Shown: in pieces, positions 24,501 to 35,834 of the stretch
Layout of the letters: every line of letters starts with the position of its first letter
Position numbering within the stretch: the stretch's first letter is position 1
Origin: Dastarcus helophoroides
Taxonomy: Eukaryota > Arthropoda > Insecta > Coleoptera > Bothrideridae
DNA length: 64,000 nt
Assembly (NCBI GenBank): GCA_028583605.1
Contig: CM053330.1
Location: forward strand, 24,445,233-24,509,232
Reading direction: 5' to 3'
Translations under genes and position numbers: made by a program
Notes under the pieces: generated by a model
Seen by the model: the letters and a program-made list of their open reading frames with translations, nothing else
Database searches by the model: none
What the model was told of the DNA's origin: nothing

Positions 24501-25193
24501 ATAAACTTTACATTGTCAAAGTGTCGTGAAAAAACTTGACATTTTTAAAGTAAATTAGAGGAAAATAAAGAAAAATCTGGAGAAGTTGAAATTTCTAGAA
24601 GAAATTTTCAAAACAAGACTTTTAAGAAAAATGGCAATTTTAAGAAAATTTCTTTTTATAACATATTTAGGAAAAATGAAAACTTTGCAAAAAAAAATCA
24701 AAATTTCCTAAAAAAAAAATCGAAATACCTGAAAAAACTCAAAATTTTTATACAAAATGAGATTTGAGGTAAAAATTCGAAGATGCCGTATTAACTTATT
24801 TTTTTAGAGAAATAGTAAAATACGAGATAAGTTGAATTTAGATTTTTTCTTGAAATTGTAATATTTTCTCAAAATGTTGACATTTTCTAAGAAATTTGAG
24901 TTTTTTTCTTAACATTTGAATTCCTGCTCGAAATATTGATTTCTTCCTGAATACTTTTACAAAAATTAGTTTTTAAAAATGGGATTTTGATCAAAATTAA
25001 AAATAAAATAGGTTTTTAAATGTCGTAACTTCATGAAAGAAACTTAAAATTTCTATAAAAAGAAATCAGAGAAAATTTAGAATTTCTACAAAAATTGTGT
25101 AATGAAAAGTGTTCAGAAAATTTTGAGAAAAAAACTCGTAAGCGAAATTGGGGATGCTGCAGTTCCACAGTGCCTATGTGCCAGCCGCCACTG
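21586..25193. mobile_element. Giant non-autonomous hAT element filled with the AT array
   Basis: The left end CAGTGGCGGC (21586-21595) is exactly inverted at the right end GCCGCCACTG (25184-25193). The flanks TCCATAAG (21578-21585) and TTCATAAG (25194-25201) are an 8 bp target duplication with one mismatch. Both traits are those of hAT transposons. The 3.6 kb interior is the AT-rich repeat (T-rich on + to about 23330, then mixed, with A-rich stretches after about 24200). There is no transposase frame, so movement must have relied on a transposase in trans. Confidence 0.82.
21640..25130. repeat. AT-rich tandem array inside the hAT element
   Basis: Units such as AAAATTTCGACTTTTTGCAA fill the element. 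Frames at 21611-21859 and 23010-23309 are repeat translations (KISTFFKILRFQNFNFF...). Confidence 0.8.
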
Positions 25194-25201
25194 TTCATAA
25201 G

Positions 25202-27275
25202 CTCTCCTAAGAACGCCCAACAAACTCTCTTAATAAACGTTGTTTATAATTTCATAGATCAGTACTTATTACGTGGCCAAGTGCAGCTAATGAAGCAAAC
25301 TGGCGAAAATAAATAAAGCCAACTTTTACATATTATTTCGCCATATTTACATCTCTTGAAACTAACATGAAAATAATTGCATCTATTTTACAATTCTGGT
25401 TTCTTGAGAAAAATAAAACAGAATTCTAAAAAATAAATCATGGACAAAATGTATGAATAAATTTTATCTGTCTAACGAAGACCAAAAGGAACCACACATA
25501 GATTGTTGTTTATGAAAATGTGTCATCAACGAAATTTCCAAACATAGCCCAAACATTAACTTTCTCAGCATAGATCCAGTCTATTTACAGGAACACTTGG
25601 GTGTCAATTTATCTAAATTATTTGAGTTGTGGCGTATATAAAAAAAGAGGCGATTTGTTGGTAACAGAACGGGATTTAAAAAATGTCCACCGACGTTTCA
25701 TCATGGATTTACGAAACTTAAAATAGGAAAATACTACTCGAGTATTAACCTTTATTACACTTGCACCTATTTCATTACAAAATATTCCGCACTCGCGGAT
25801 TCTGCTAATTTTTGAATATGTTTAAGAGGACCAAAATCTAAGAGACACGTATTATTTTATCGACTGATAAACGGTTTTAAGGGTAGTTCTACCCCTGTGG
25901 ATTAGGTCAAATGACGTCACACCCGTAAGGAAATTTATTCTTACAAGTGCAACTTCAAAGGTCCATAACTTTTTCATTTCTAGAGATATTCTAAGAGATT
26001 TTTCAGATCAGTTTACTTAAATATTTATAATTAATCAATAAGCAAAAAATGTGAACTTCTCCATTCTTGGACTGACTGGTTAATTTTCAAGCCAAAAGGC
26101 GAATCGACCAACGACTGAACCGAAACGCTCCGAGTAAAAAGTGTGACTTAACGATTTGCATCTTTTCATCTTTCAGGCATAACTTAAACAATGTAGAAGC
26201 CGCTTAGAGTCAGTAAGAGTCATTTCTGTTAAAATTAATGGCAACGACATTATAACTGAGACACCGCATGATTTTTTTTTTCAGAGTGATTCTTTTTTAA
26301 TTGAAAAATCTTTCAATTTCTCATATAAAATGATAATTTTGGTAAATTAAAAAGTATCAATGAATTTGAAGTTCATTTTTTTCCCAGAAAATAGTGGGAA
26401 TGGAACTTTCAGAATTGGTGAAAACGTTGGCGGTAAAAAATAGCCCCCTTTCGTATCATGTATTTTTTTTTGAGTTAGAGGCGAGTTCAGAAGAAGCTCT
26501 AAAATTTCGAACTTCCAAACAGTGACTATTTGCCATATTCCAAAGCTATTTTCGGATCATGAATTCAAAATGTTTTTCACATCAACTAATGAATGAATAA
26601 TGAAAAATTGAGAAATCTAGATCTCGATTTGTTGCAGATCCCACAGATTCACAGATGACAATAATCATAGACAACGTAGTATTTGAAATACACCTGTTGC
26701 TGGTAGACGTGGACAGAATACCTTCACATCTAATAATAATAACAACGCTACCGTTGTGAAGCCGCCGAATATACCATACACTCAATCAAATCGGACAAGT
26801 GAATTGAATCGAACCTTATCTGATCTTGTGCAAGAATCTGATGGCGATCGAGCGCTTCTCTATCCAGCAATTAGGATGCAATAAATAATGGAGAAAGAAA
26901 AGTGGCGGAATAGTCAAATGGAAGCCGGCTGACCGATAGAAGCGCATTCGGCAGCTTCTTACAATTACCCGTATAATTGATGCAACGATCTAGAAAAGTA
27001 GATGTGAAATTACAGAGTTTAGCTCTGTAAGAATTAATCGGAATGGTCTAATCATCTTCTGTTGTTCACAGCCGGATGTCGTTCTGATATGTACGCATTG
27101 TTTTCGAGAACGATATGATCTATCTGCTTGTTCCATTTAAATACACAAAAGTTCGAGATTATCGCAACTGGAACGGCGAGATAGCGCTAGTGGATGTTTT
27201 TCCACCGAATCGGGGAATTTCTGACGCTGCCACATGCACACATACACAAATAACAATCACACCCCCTGTTGTAAC
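25202..27275. other. Mostly unique region, one possible TE patch
   Basis: No recognised gene. At 25878 GGGTAGTTCTACCC is a small perfect inverted repeat starting a block (about 25875-26460) that has the look of an old insect repeat, but I cannot name it. The minus frames at 26582-26785 and 27187-27483 show no known motif. Confidence 0.4.
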
Positions 27276-27360
27276 TTAGGATGCACACGATACATCGATG
27301 TATCAAATACATCGATGTTTTCGTTTCGATGTTCGATATTTTTGTATCGATACTTTCGTT
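27276..27360. mobile_element. Possible hAT-like terminus with nested palindromes
   Basis: TAGGATGCACACGATACATC begins a block with the 14 bp perfect palindrome ATACATCGATGTAT (27290-27303) and further ATCGAT motifs. It looks like a transposon end leading into the array that starts near 27480. The matching right end was not found. Confidence 0.4.
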
Positions 27361-27479
27361 CCAAAATATCTTATTTTTTCGACGGTAATGTAGGGACCAG
27401 GTAATATGTCGCCCGATCCCATTCACTAATGCACAGCCACTAACTATAATTTGTTTAAATAAATCGATATTTTTAAATA

Positions 27480-29650
27480 TCACTTTTTTTTAAATTTCTG
27501 CCTTTTTACATTTAATCTTTTTCTGGAATGTTGACTTTTTTTAAAGTTTCGACTTTTAAAATTTCACCTTCTTTCAAACTTTCGACTTTTCCGAAAATGT
27601 CAACTCTTTTCAAAATTTTGCCCACTTCACTTTACTCAAAGTTACGATTTTTTTCCTGTAATTCAACCTATCGTACGGTTAATTTTTTTGAAAAATTTAA
27701 CTTTTTAAACATTTTAATTTTTTAATTTAAAATTTCTGAAATTTTAACGTCTCTGGAAAAATCAGAATATCGAGATTTTTTAATACATTTTTCTATAATT
27801 CCGACTTCATTTAAAAATTTCAACTTTTTTAAAAGTTTCGCTTAAAATTTTTTTACGCAATTTTCAGCTAGTCAAATTTCGACTTTTGTCAAAATTTTAT
27901 CATTTTGAAAATTTGGACTTCTGATAATTTCGACTTTTTTTTAAATCTTTCTCTTTTGAAAATTCTAGATTTTTCGGAAAGCTTGACAATAAAACTTTTT
28001 AAAATGTCCAATTTTTTAAGACTTTCGACTTTCAAAATTTTTGAAATATCCGTCTTTAAAAAAATTTTTTTTTTAATTTTGGCTTTTAAAAATGTAATTT
28101 TATTTTCCAAAATGTTTACACTTTTGAAAACTCCGACGTTTTTTCCAAATTTTCACTCCTAAAAATTCTTACTTTTTTAAAATTTAGTGTTTTTAAATTT
28201 TTACCTTTTTTGAAAACTTTGGATTTTTTTTGAAAATTTCGACTTTATTCTATTCGAGTTGTTTTGACATGTTGAACTGTTTTGCAAAATTTCTAATTTT
28301 TTTCACCGGTTTTTAAATTTTCGATTTGTTTTATAAATTTCAACTTCATCAGTGTCAACTTTTGGAGCTTTTTTTTGGAAAATTTATATGTTTTTCCAAA
28401 ATTTCAATCTTTTTGAAAATATTTAAACAAAAATTTTGACTCTAAAAAAGGACTTTTATCTTTTTCTTTTTTTAATTTTAACTAACCAGAATTTTTCTGT
28501 TTTTCAACATTTCCACTCTTTATTTCTAGTTTTTTGGAAGTTTAGAATTCTTTGATAATTTCCACTTTTCTTTAATATTTGGAGTCTTCAAAAATGTCGG
28601 TTCTTTTCTGAAAATTTAACTGAAAATGCTTCACTTTTTCAAATCTCCACATTTCTTAAAAATTTTGAAATTCGGATTATTAGTTCTTTTTAAAAATTTC
28701 TTTATTTTATCAAAATCTTAAATTTTTTGGAAAGGTCGTCTTTTAACAGTATCTTTTCAAAATGTTGACATTATTCGAAAAATTTCATTTTGTCATTTTT
28801 CAAAATTTTGACTTTTAAAAATTTCCACTTTCTCATTTCGCTTTTATCTGAAAATATCAACTCTTGTTAAAATTTTGGATTATTTTGCAGATTTCGTTGC
28901 ATTTTAAAGTTTTAAAGTTTTTGATTTACTTCGAAAATTTAAATTTCTTTCATAATGTCGATTTTTTTCAACATATTGACTTTTTTGGAAAATCTTAACT
29001 TTTTTGAAAACTTCTAAACTTTTCAAATTGCATTTCTTTTTGAGATTTGTGACTTTTTAACTTTTTTTTCTCAAAATTTTAGCTAACAAAAATTTCGAAA
29101 AGTTTGATAATTTTGATCTTTTTTTCGGAATTTGGTCTTTTTAAAAATTTGAGTTTTCAGGAGATTTCACTAAAAATTCTTCATTTTTTTTTAAATCACG
29201 ACATTTCTTCACAATTTCGAATATTTTTAAAATTTTAGACCATTTTTTAATATTTAAACTTTTTTTTTTGAAAAATTGGCTTGATTTTCAAATGTTGGTT
29301 TTATTTAAATTCCTAAGTTTTTTTGAAAGTTTTAACTTTCTATGAAAGCTTCGATATTTTTCAAAATTTTGACTTTATTGGAAATTTTAATTGTTTGAAG
29401 AATTTCCTCTTTCTTTAAAATTTCGACTTTTTTCAAAATTTCTACTTTTTTAAAGATCTGGAATGTTTTTGAAAGATATATTGATATTTAGAATTTCAAC
29501 ATTTCAAATAATTCTTAAGAAATCGACTTTCTTTGAAAATTTTGAATTTTTTTAAATGGATTCTGTTTTAAAATGTCTACTTTTTTGAAAGTTTTCACTT
29601 TTTAAGTTTTTGTGTTTTTTAAATCAGATTTTCTTTAAAAACTTTGATAT
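27480..29650. repeat. AT-rich tandem array, T-rich strand +
   Basis: About 2.2 kb of CGACTTTTT-type units. Frames at 27528-27725 and 27905-28162 are repeat translations. Confidence 0.78.
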
Positions 29651-29689
29651 TTTTATGTAATATACTAAAGTGCCTATTTTAGATAATTT

Positions 29690-30780
29690 AAAAAATAATG
29701 CGAGATGTTCAAAAAATTCCAATTTTTTGGAAAAATCGAAATTTTAGAGTCAAAATATTCAAAAAAGTTCAAATGTTCAATAAATCTGAAAATTTTCAAA
29801 AAATTAAAAACTTTGAAAAATGAAAAAATTTTCATAAAAAGTAAATATTTTCAAAAAATCAACGTTTTCAAAAATATTGGAGTTTTAGAAAAAATATCCA
29901 AAAAAAAATAAATTTTGAAAAAAATAAAAATTTCCCGAAAAATTCAGTCTTAAAAAAATTGCAATTTAAAAAATCTAAACTTTTAAGGAACAAAAAACGA
30001 AAAAAATTTCAACATTTTGAAAAACGGATGAATTTTCAAGAAAATCGCAATTTTAAAAGAGCCCAATTTTCCAAAAAGAAACAATTTTAAAAATAAAGTA
30101 AGAATTTTAAAGAAAAATTCTGAGACATGTCGAAATATTTAAAAAAGTTAAAATTTTCAAAAAAAAATCGGTCGTAATTCTAAAAAAACTCGTATGAATT
30201 CAAAAAATCAAAATATTGAGAAATGGGCGAAAAATATTCGAAAATGTAAAAATGTTTTGAAAAAGGTTTTTCAAAAATGTCAAATTTTGAAAAAATATAT
30301 AAATTTTATAAAATAGTCAGAAATTTTAAGGCATTTTAAAAAAATAAAATTTTTAAAAAAAGTGCAAAAATTTGAAAATAAGTCAAAATTTTAAAAAATT
30401 TCCGCATTTTAATACAAGTATTCAAAATTTTCAAAAAAAAAAGGTTTTAAAAAAGTAACTAATTTCAAAGAAGGTTGAAAAAAATATAAAATTTGCCGGA
30501 AATTCGGTGAAAAAAATTGGGAATGGAAAAAACAATTGAAAATTTAAAATAAAATTTCGAAATTATTAAAAGTTGAGATTTTCATTAAAAATCGAATTTT
30601 TCGAAAAAACTGAAATATCTGAAATTTCAAAAAGATCCAATCAGTCGACATTTAAAAAAAAATGAAAATTTTGAAAAACATCGACATTTGAGAGAAAAGT
30701 GCAAATACTGGAAAAAGAAGTCCTAATTGTAAAAAATTTCAACTTCAAAACTACATTTTCAAAAAGAGCTACTAATTTTA
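29690..30780. repeat. AT-rich tandem array, A-rich strand +
   Basis: Same repeat family in inverted orientation, starting within about 50 bp of the end of the previous block. The pair forms a very large imperfect inverted repeat. Confidence 0.75.
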
Positions 30781-30789
30781 ATTCAGTAA

Positions 30790-30930
30790 ATCAGTAACGT
30801 ATTCTAAATTCGATTCTAAAAGTATCATATAAACGAATGAGTCGATATTAAATCATCGATAAGTAAAAATAATTGAACAATTTCATTCCATATGTGACAT
30901 TACCATCTTTTATGCATTTTCCAAAATTCG
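30790..30930. repeat. AATCGATTC-type patch
   Basis: Short stretch with ATTCGATTCTAAAAGTATC-like sequence before the palindrome. Confidence 0.4.
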
Positions 30931-30934
30931 ATTC

Positions 30935-31281
30935 TCTGTGATTTCTTGACCATTAAAATTTCCTTCAGTGCTGACAGATTTATGTTCCTTAGTTCCTTTT
31001 TATGATCAACATGTATTCTCCAAAAGTCCACAGTGACCTACCCAGCTGAAATTAAAAGTTCAGTTTATGACATCTGTAAGGAGTTAAAATTTTTGAAAAT
31101 AATTAGTAATTAATAATTTATCTTCAAAAATTTGAACTCCTTATGAATGTCATAAACTAAACTTCCAGTTTCAGCTAGGTAGGTCACTGTGAACTTTTGA
31201 AAAGCGCATGTTGATAAAAAGTAACAAAGGACACAAATCTGTCAGCACTGAAGGAAATTATAAGAGTCAAGAAATCACAGG
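30935..31281. mobile_element. Long near-perfect palindrome, probable foldback MITE
   Basis: CTGTGATTTCTTGAC at the left is the inverse of GTCAAGAAATCACAG at the right. Matching continues inward through TTCCTTCAGTGCTGACAG, ACAGTGACCTAC and GGAGTTAAAATTTTTGAA to a centre near 31108. Arms are about 165 bp with a short AT centre. It is non-coding. AATCGATTC repeats flank both sides. Confidence 0.75.
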
Positions 31282-31289
31282 TTGCAGTA

Positions 31290-31400
31290 CTAGTGAATCG
31301 AATTCTCGAATGAATCGATTTAATTTTAATCTTAAAGAATCGATTTAAGTTTAAAGAGAACCGATTCTAAAAGAATTATATTAATTTTTTAAAGTTAAAA
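31290..31400. repeat. AATCGATTC-type patch
   Basis: GAATCGATTT and AAAGAACCGATTCTAAAAG motifs of the palindromic family. Confidence 0.5.
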
Positions 31401-31995
31401 TAATGAACATTGGTTTCCTTAGGCGGAGATCCGTGTTAAAAAAAACGTTCCGTTTCTTGTTGACATCATAATTTTTTATGCCTTCAATACAGCTCAAAAA
31501 CGATGCGTTACGGATGCCAAAGACAACAAATCGATACAGGAAAAAGGCAGTAAATAACAATTATTGTGTGTATCCCCGCGATTTATACTCGGACAGATAA
31601 AGTTATGCCCGGTAATTCAATCATCGGCTTCTGGTATTTATCGTATTATGCACCGTGAGATCGAATTATGAAATTAACGTTTTCGAATCGCTCAAATTAA
31701 TCGCGAACGGCAGAAAGCGAACATACTACAAATATTTTCCCTTGCGCGAGATTATTCTATCTTTGTAACTAATGTGGTTAATTATGCGTTAAAAATATTA
31801 AGTGCATTTTCTGTTAGAACGTAAAACGGAAATCTATTAGTTACCGGGGCAAGTTTATAAATTCATGACGTAAAGAGTAAGAGGAGAAGGATTCCTCGAA
31901 TGTGAAGATAGTAAACCAGTTTAGGAAAGAGAACTTTCGCGATCTTCTTTTCCTCACAAAATGAGCAAGTACTGGCTTGGGTCAAAATGGGGTAA
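31400..31995. other. Unique island
   Basis: Balanced-composition sequence with scattered CpG and no reading frame. It resembles the other islands and may be non-coding conserved DNA, unproven. Confidence 0.35.
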
Positions 31996-31999
31996 AATT

Positions 32000-32860
32000 T
32001 AGGATAATATATCCAGATCTATAAAATGTATTCAATTCTAAATTATTTTAATATTAAGTCGAATCAATTCTAAAAGAATGAATTTAATTAGAACGAATTT
32101 ATTTTAATAGAATTAATTTAGCGCTAAATCCAATCAATTCTAAAAGAATCGAAATTACCTACGTTTAATCGGAATCGAACAAGGAAACAATTCAACTCTA
32201 CATCAAATCGATTCTAATAAGACTTACAAATTAACTAGATTCTTTTAAAATCGATCCTACTTATAGTTAATCCAATTTTTTGGATGCTGACTCGATTTAG
32301 ATAGAATTGAATCGATTTACAACTAAATCAATTCTTTTAAATTTGGAATTAAATGGATTTTGATAGAATTGATGCCACAAGAACTCTAAATCCAGTCGAT
32401 TCTAAAAAATCGATTTAGTCTACAATTGAATCAATTCTAGAAGAACACAGTTAATTTAGATTTGTGCGATTCGAATTAAGTCTAAAAGAATCGTTATTTA
32501 ATTCTGTTGGTTTAAAAATTAAATCGATTTTTTTAATCGATTCGACTTAGATTTAAACAGAATTCGATTCGATTTTGTAATTCGAATTAAGTCCAAGTCA
32601 ATTTAAATCTAAATTAAATCTATTGTAGTTTCATCGGTTGAACCCTAAATCAAGTTGAATTTAAAAAATTGGTTTAACTCCTAACTGAATTCTTAGAATG
32701 GATCGATTTAATCGATGAAATTCGAATCGAATCTAAAGAATGGTGTATTCATTCATGAATATTAATTTATAGTTATCTAACTCGAATCGAATCTAAGAGA
32801 AACCATTAAACTTTAAATCGAATCGGTTCTAAAAAGAAGAAATCCAAGAATTGTTGTAGT
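32000..32860. repeat. Palindromic satellite block (AATCGATTCTTTTAGAATCG family)
   Basis: Many copies of GAATCAATTCTAAAAGAATC, AATCGATTT and their complements, diverged and irregularly spaced. The core GATTCTTTTAGAATC is a dyad, so both strands read alike, unlike the polarised AT array. Confidence 0.75.
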
Positions 32861-33155
32861 CTGATAACACTGGGGAACAATTTGTAAGAAAATTTTTGTT
32901 GAGTTCTATTTTTGAGCTGTTTTAGGGTTAAACAGGCATGCTGATTCCAAATCCGCAGTTTGTTTTCTTCTATCATTTCAAGTTTTATCTCTACATCTTA
33001 CGTATGTATCCTACTTTCGATCAAGAGAAAGTGCGTTTCTGCAATACTTTGAAGTGATGACAGAATTGTATATTACCATAATATACGCAATTTAATGTAA
33101 GAATTGGACATTTTAGCCTAAAATGTAACTGAATGGCAATTTTTTATCGAAAACT
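32860..33155. other. Spacer without recognised feature
   Basis: About 300 bp of ordinary AT-rich sequence. Confidence 0.4.
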
Positions 33156-33159
33156 CAAA

Positions 33160-34022
33160 GCGAAGCTTGAAGTTTATCCTCCTCCACAGATTATTTGGTG
33201 CAGGCTCAATAGACTACTCGGCTTGTTTATGTAAAGAATATCAAGACAGAGTCACTGAATTTTTGCAATATCACATGCACCAATGGATCATCTCTATTGA
33301 CCTGCCTGATTTTTTCTTTGCCAGCGAAGGTATAGATGAAGTATCCCCGTTTTTTTTTTTGGGTATAAAAGCCAGCAGAGCTCGTGAGAATCATTAGGTG
33401 CAGTCGAATTGGTTGCCAAGTTATGACCTGACACCTGGTGATTCACAATATTCTACACCAGACACTTATCGACAGAAAGGACCTTATATTTCCACCTCTG
33501 GATACCAAACTGTGTCTCATGAAACAATTTGTTAGACTTTATCAATTGAAGCAGATTTTTTCAAGTATCCATTGCGGCATTTCCTAGCCTGTGATTTGAA
33601 AAAATAAAGGCCGATGTATTTGATAGTTTACAGATTTGGAAGCTCGTTAAAAGTGAACATTTCATGGGAACATTAAAAACTGTGATACGTTTGCTTTCAA
33701 AAATATTGTCAAAGACTTTCTTGGGCATACACGAGCTCACAATTCCATCAAAAATTGTCCAGCAATTCTTGGGAAGCTTAAAAGTGCTTGGTGTCAACAT
33801 AAAGACCAAATTACATTTTTTACATAGAGATCTTAGTTACTTTCTGAAAAATATTGATGCTATGGTTGAGCAGGATGAGCGATTACACGAATATTTGAAG
33901 GTCGTAGAGGCACGATATCAAGGCAGATGAAATATATACATAATATATGATGGTTTACTATTGTTGAAGCATCAAGCCTTAAAAGAGAATGTCCACAGAT
34001 TAAACACTCAAGAAAAAACTAG
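33160..34022 (+). pseudogene. Decayed copy of a multicopy arthropod gene family, likely TE-borne
   Basis: Pieces in several frames line up as one protein. LFGAGSIDYSACLCKEYQDR and a QWIISIDL segment lie at 33180-33300, and SRARENH at about 33373-33394. IWKLVKSEHFMGTLKT lies at about 33629-33676. The longest open piece (33664-33930, 88 codons) has KLHFLHRDLSYFLKNIDAM and ends YQGR. Then MMVYYC and PQIKHSRKN follow at 33950-34020. I recognise this order (LWKLxKxExF, IHFLxSHL, YQGRW, a YCWxLKR-like end) as a family of hundreds of near-identical proteins in arthropod genomes. Its function is not known to me. At least three frameshifts and several stops show the copy is dead. LINE sequence follows directly. 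Confidence 0.55.
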
Positions 34023-34204
34023 ACGTGAAACTTTTTAGCTTCATATGGAGAAAGAATGTTACTATTTCTTCCGGGATTGGGAAGTATATCCTGTACTGAC
34101 TCTGGCCCTGGAAGCCTTCGTTATCATAATTTTACTATTTGTATGAACACAATTTAGCTTAAAGTAACTGTACATAGCATTGGTATGAACAAACCAATTA
34201 TTCT

Positions 34205-34725
34205 TACTTTTCTTCTCCTTCTTCTTCTTCTTCCTACATTAGGACCCAGTCCTGAGTTTCTTACAATGTTCCTCACTCTTGGGATGCGGAGGTTCAGCTT
34301 TCATACCAGCGTTTTGGTGGTTTTCGTGGAAGTCTTGCGATGTTAGGCCTTTCCGTTTTTGTTATTCTACCGGTTACCAAGCATCCTATCTACATGGTCT
34401 CTCCACCGTTTCCGTCTTATTCTGGCACATCTTACCACATCCTGTAGCCCACGATATCTCTGATTTCTTCATTTCTCTTATGGTTGAGTAATGTGTAGCC
34501 TGTTATATGTCTCAGCACTCATCTCTGTTGTTCTCAACTGTCTTTTGGTTTCGGCATTCTCGGCTCTAGTTTCAATGGACTATGTCATGATTGGCCTAAC
34601 ACATGTTTTATAAATTCTGACCTTGCTAGATATATTCATGTGCTTATTCCTCCATATTATGTCGCGTAGGTATCCTCATATCAGAGAAGCTTTTGTTGTT
34701 TGGCTCTGCACCTCCTCTTTTAAAT
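34205..34725 (-). pseudogene. Second LINE reverse-transcriptase C-terminal fragment with (GAA)n tail
   Basis: On the minus strand, in broken frames, one reads VRIYKTCVRPIMT, then IETRAENAETKRQLRTTEM and RCARIRRKRWRDHVDRM, with KPPKRWYES near the end. This is the same post-reverse-transcriptase region as the fragment at 12.2-12.6 kb, with several stops. The (TTC)n at 34209-34234 is its (GAA)n 3' tail. The plus-strand frame at 34279-34491 is a shadow. The copy is older than the one at 12 kb, judging by its stops. Confidence 0.7.
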
Positions 34726-34739
34726 TATTTAATTATTAG

Positions 34740-35320
34740 GTTAATTATTCCTGTACAATATATTTGGTAGCTTTTCCTTCATTTTCCTTTATATGCACAT
34801 TTTGTATGACTTTTGAAACAAAAGGAGGATATCCTGTAGATTGAAAAGTTGACATGATTCAGAAAAATTGAGGTTATTTTTGGATTAAGGGACCAAACGT
34901 TAGTAGAAAACAAGTCACAGATATAAAACAATAAAATTGCTGTTCCCCAGTGTAATTATACATAGACATATTTCGCTCTTTCCGACAATTTTCTGATTAA
35001 GAAGTTCGTGACAAAGCTTTAGCTCCCGATATTTTGCTTAAGAATTCTCAAATCTAGGAAAAAATTGCCACTTTGTTCCCGCTTTAGATTGAAAATGATA
35101 ACAAACTTACATGAAATCGAAGCTCGACTTACCTAAAACAAAGCACAAAATTAGTAACAGGTTAAAACTAAATCAAAGTTTTTCTGTTATCAAAACAAAA
35201 GTATTTTCATCTTAGATTTTTTTGTTCTTTTATCAAGATTGAAAAATTGTAAAACCCGAAAATAACGAAAATTAGATTCAAACTAAGAAGAAAAATCGAA
35301 ATAAAACATAGCAAGATCAT
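34740..35320. other. AT-rich spacer without recognised feature
   Basis: No gene, tandem array or inverted repeat seen. Confidence 0.4.
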
Positions 35321-35324
35321 AGCC

Positions 35325-35640
35325 ATCCTAAATCAGATTTAGTTATATGCTTATCAATTTAACTTAAATCGAATAAACTGTTACAAAATCGAGTAACTAA
35401 TTATAATTCGAATCGACTTCAGCACAATCTATTTAACTCTAAATTGGTACAAAACAAGATGATTCAATTTTAAATCGAATTAATTCAGTTCCAAATAAAA
35501 TCAGCTCTAAAAAAATAGATTAAAATCGGTTTATTTATATATCGAGTGGATGACTTCACCATAAACAAAACCTACTTTAAATAAATCGATTTGCTTGTAA
35601 ATCAAATCATATCTAAAAGAATCGTCTAATGAATACACCG
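35325..35640. repeat. AATCGATT-type palindromic satellite
   Basis: AAATCGAATTAATTC, AAATCGATTTGC and AAAGAATCGTC motifs of the 32 kb family. Confidence 0.55.
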
Positions 35641-35834
35641 ATCGATCTGGGGTATTTATTAGATTTAGAGTTTGGAACCAACGACCAGTTTCGATATTAT
35701 TTAATCTCATCAATCAGGTATACCCAGCTGACGAGATCTAACAACATCGAAGCCAGTCTCTGGTTCCCAAACTCTGAATATAATAGTTTCCCCACGCCCC
35801 AGCATATCGGTCTGTGCATTAGAGTACTAAAATT

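Noticed and set aside
25878..25891. GGGTAGTTCTACCC as a regulatory operator
   Set aside because: A 14 bp inverted repeat alone in a repeat-like block is weak evidence; more likely part of an old TE.
27276..30780. A complete hAT element spanning both arrays
   Set aside because: The left end looks like a terminus but no inverted right end or 8 bp duplication was found.
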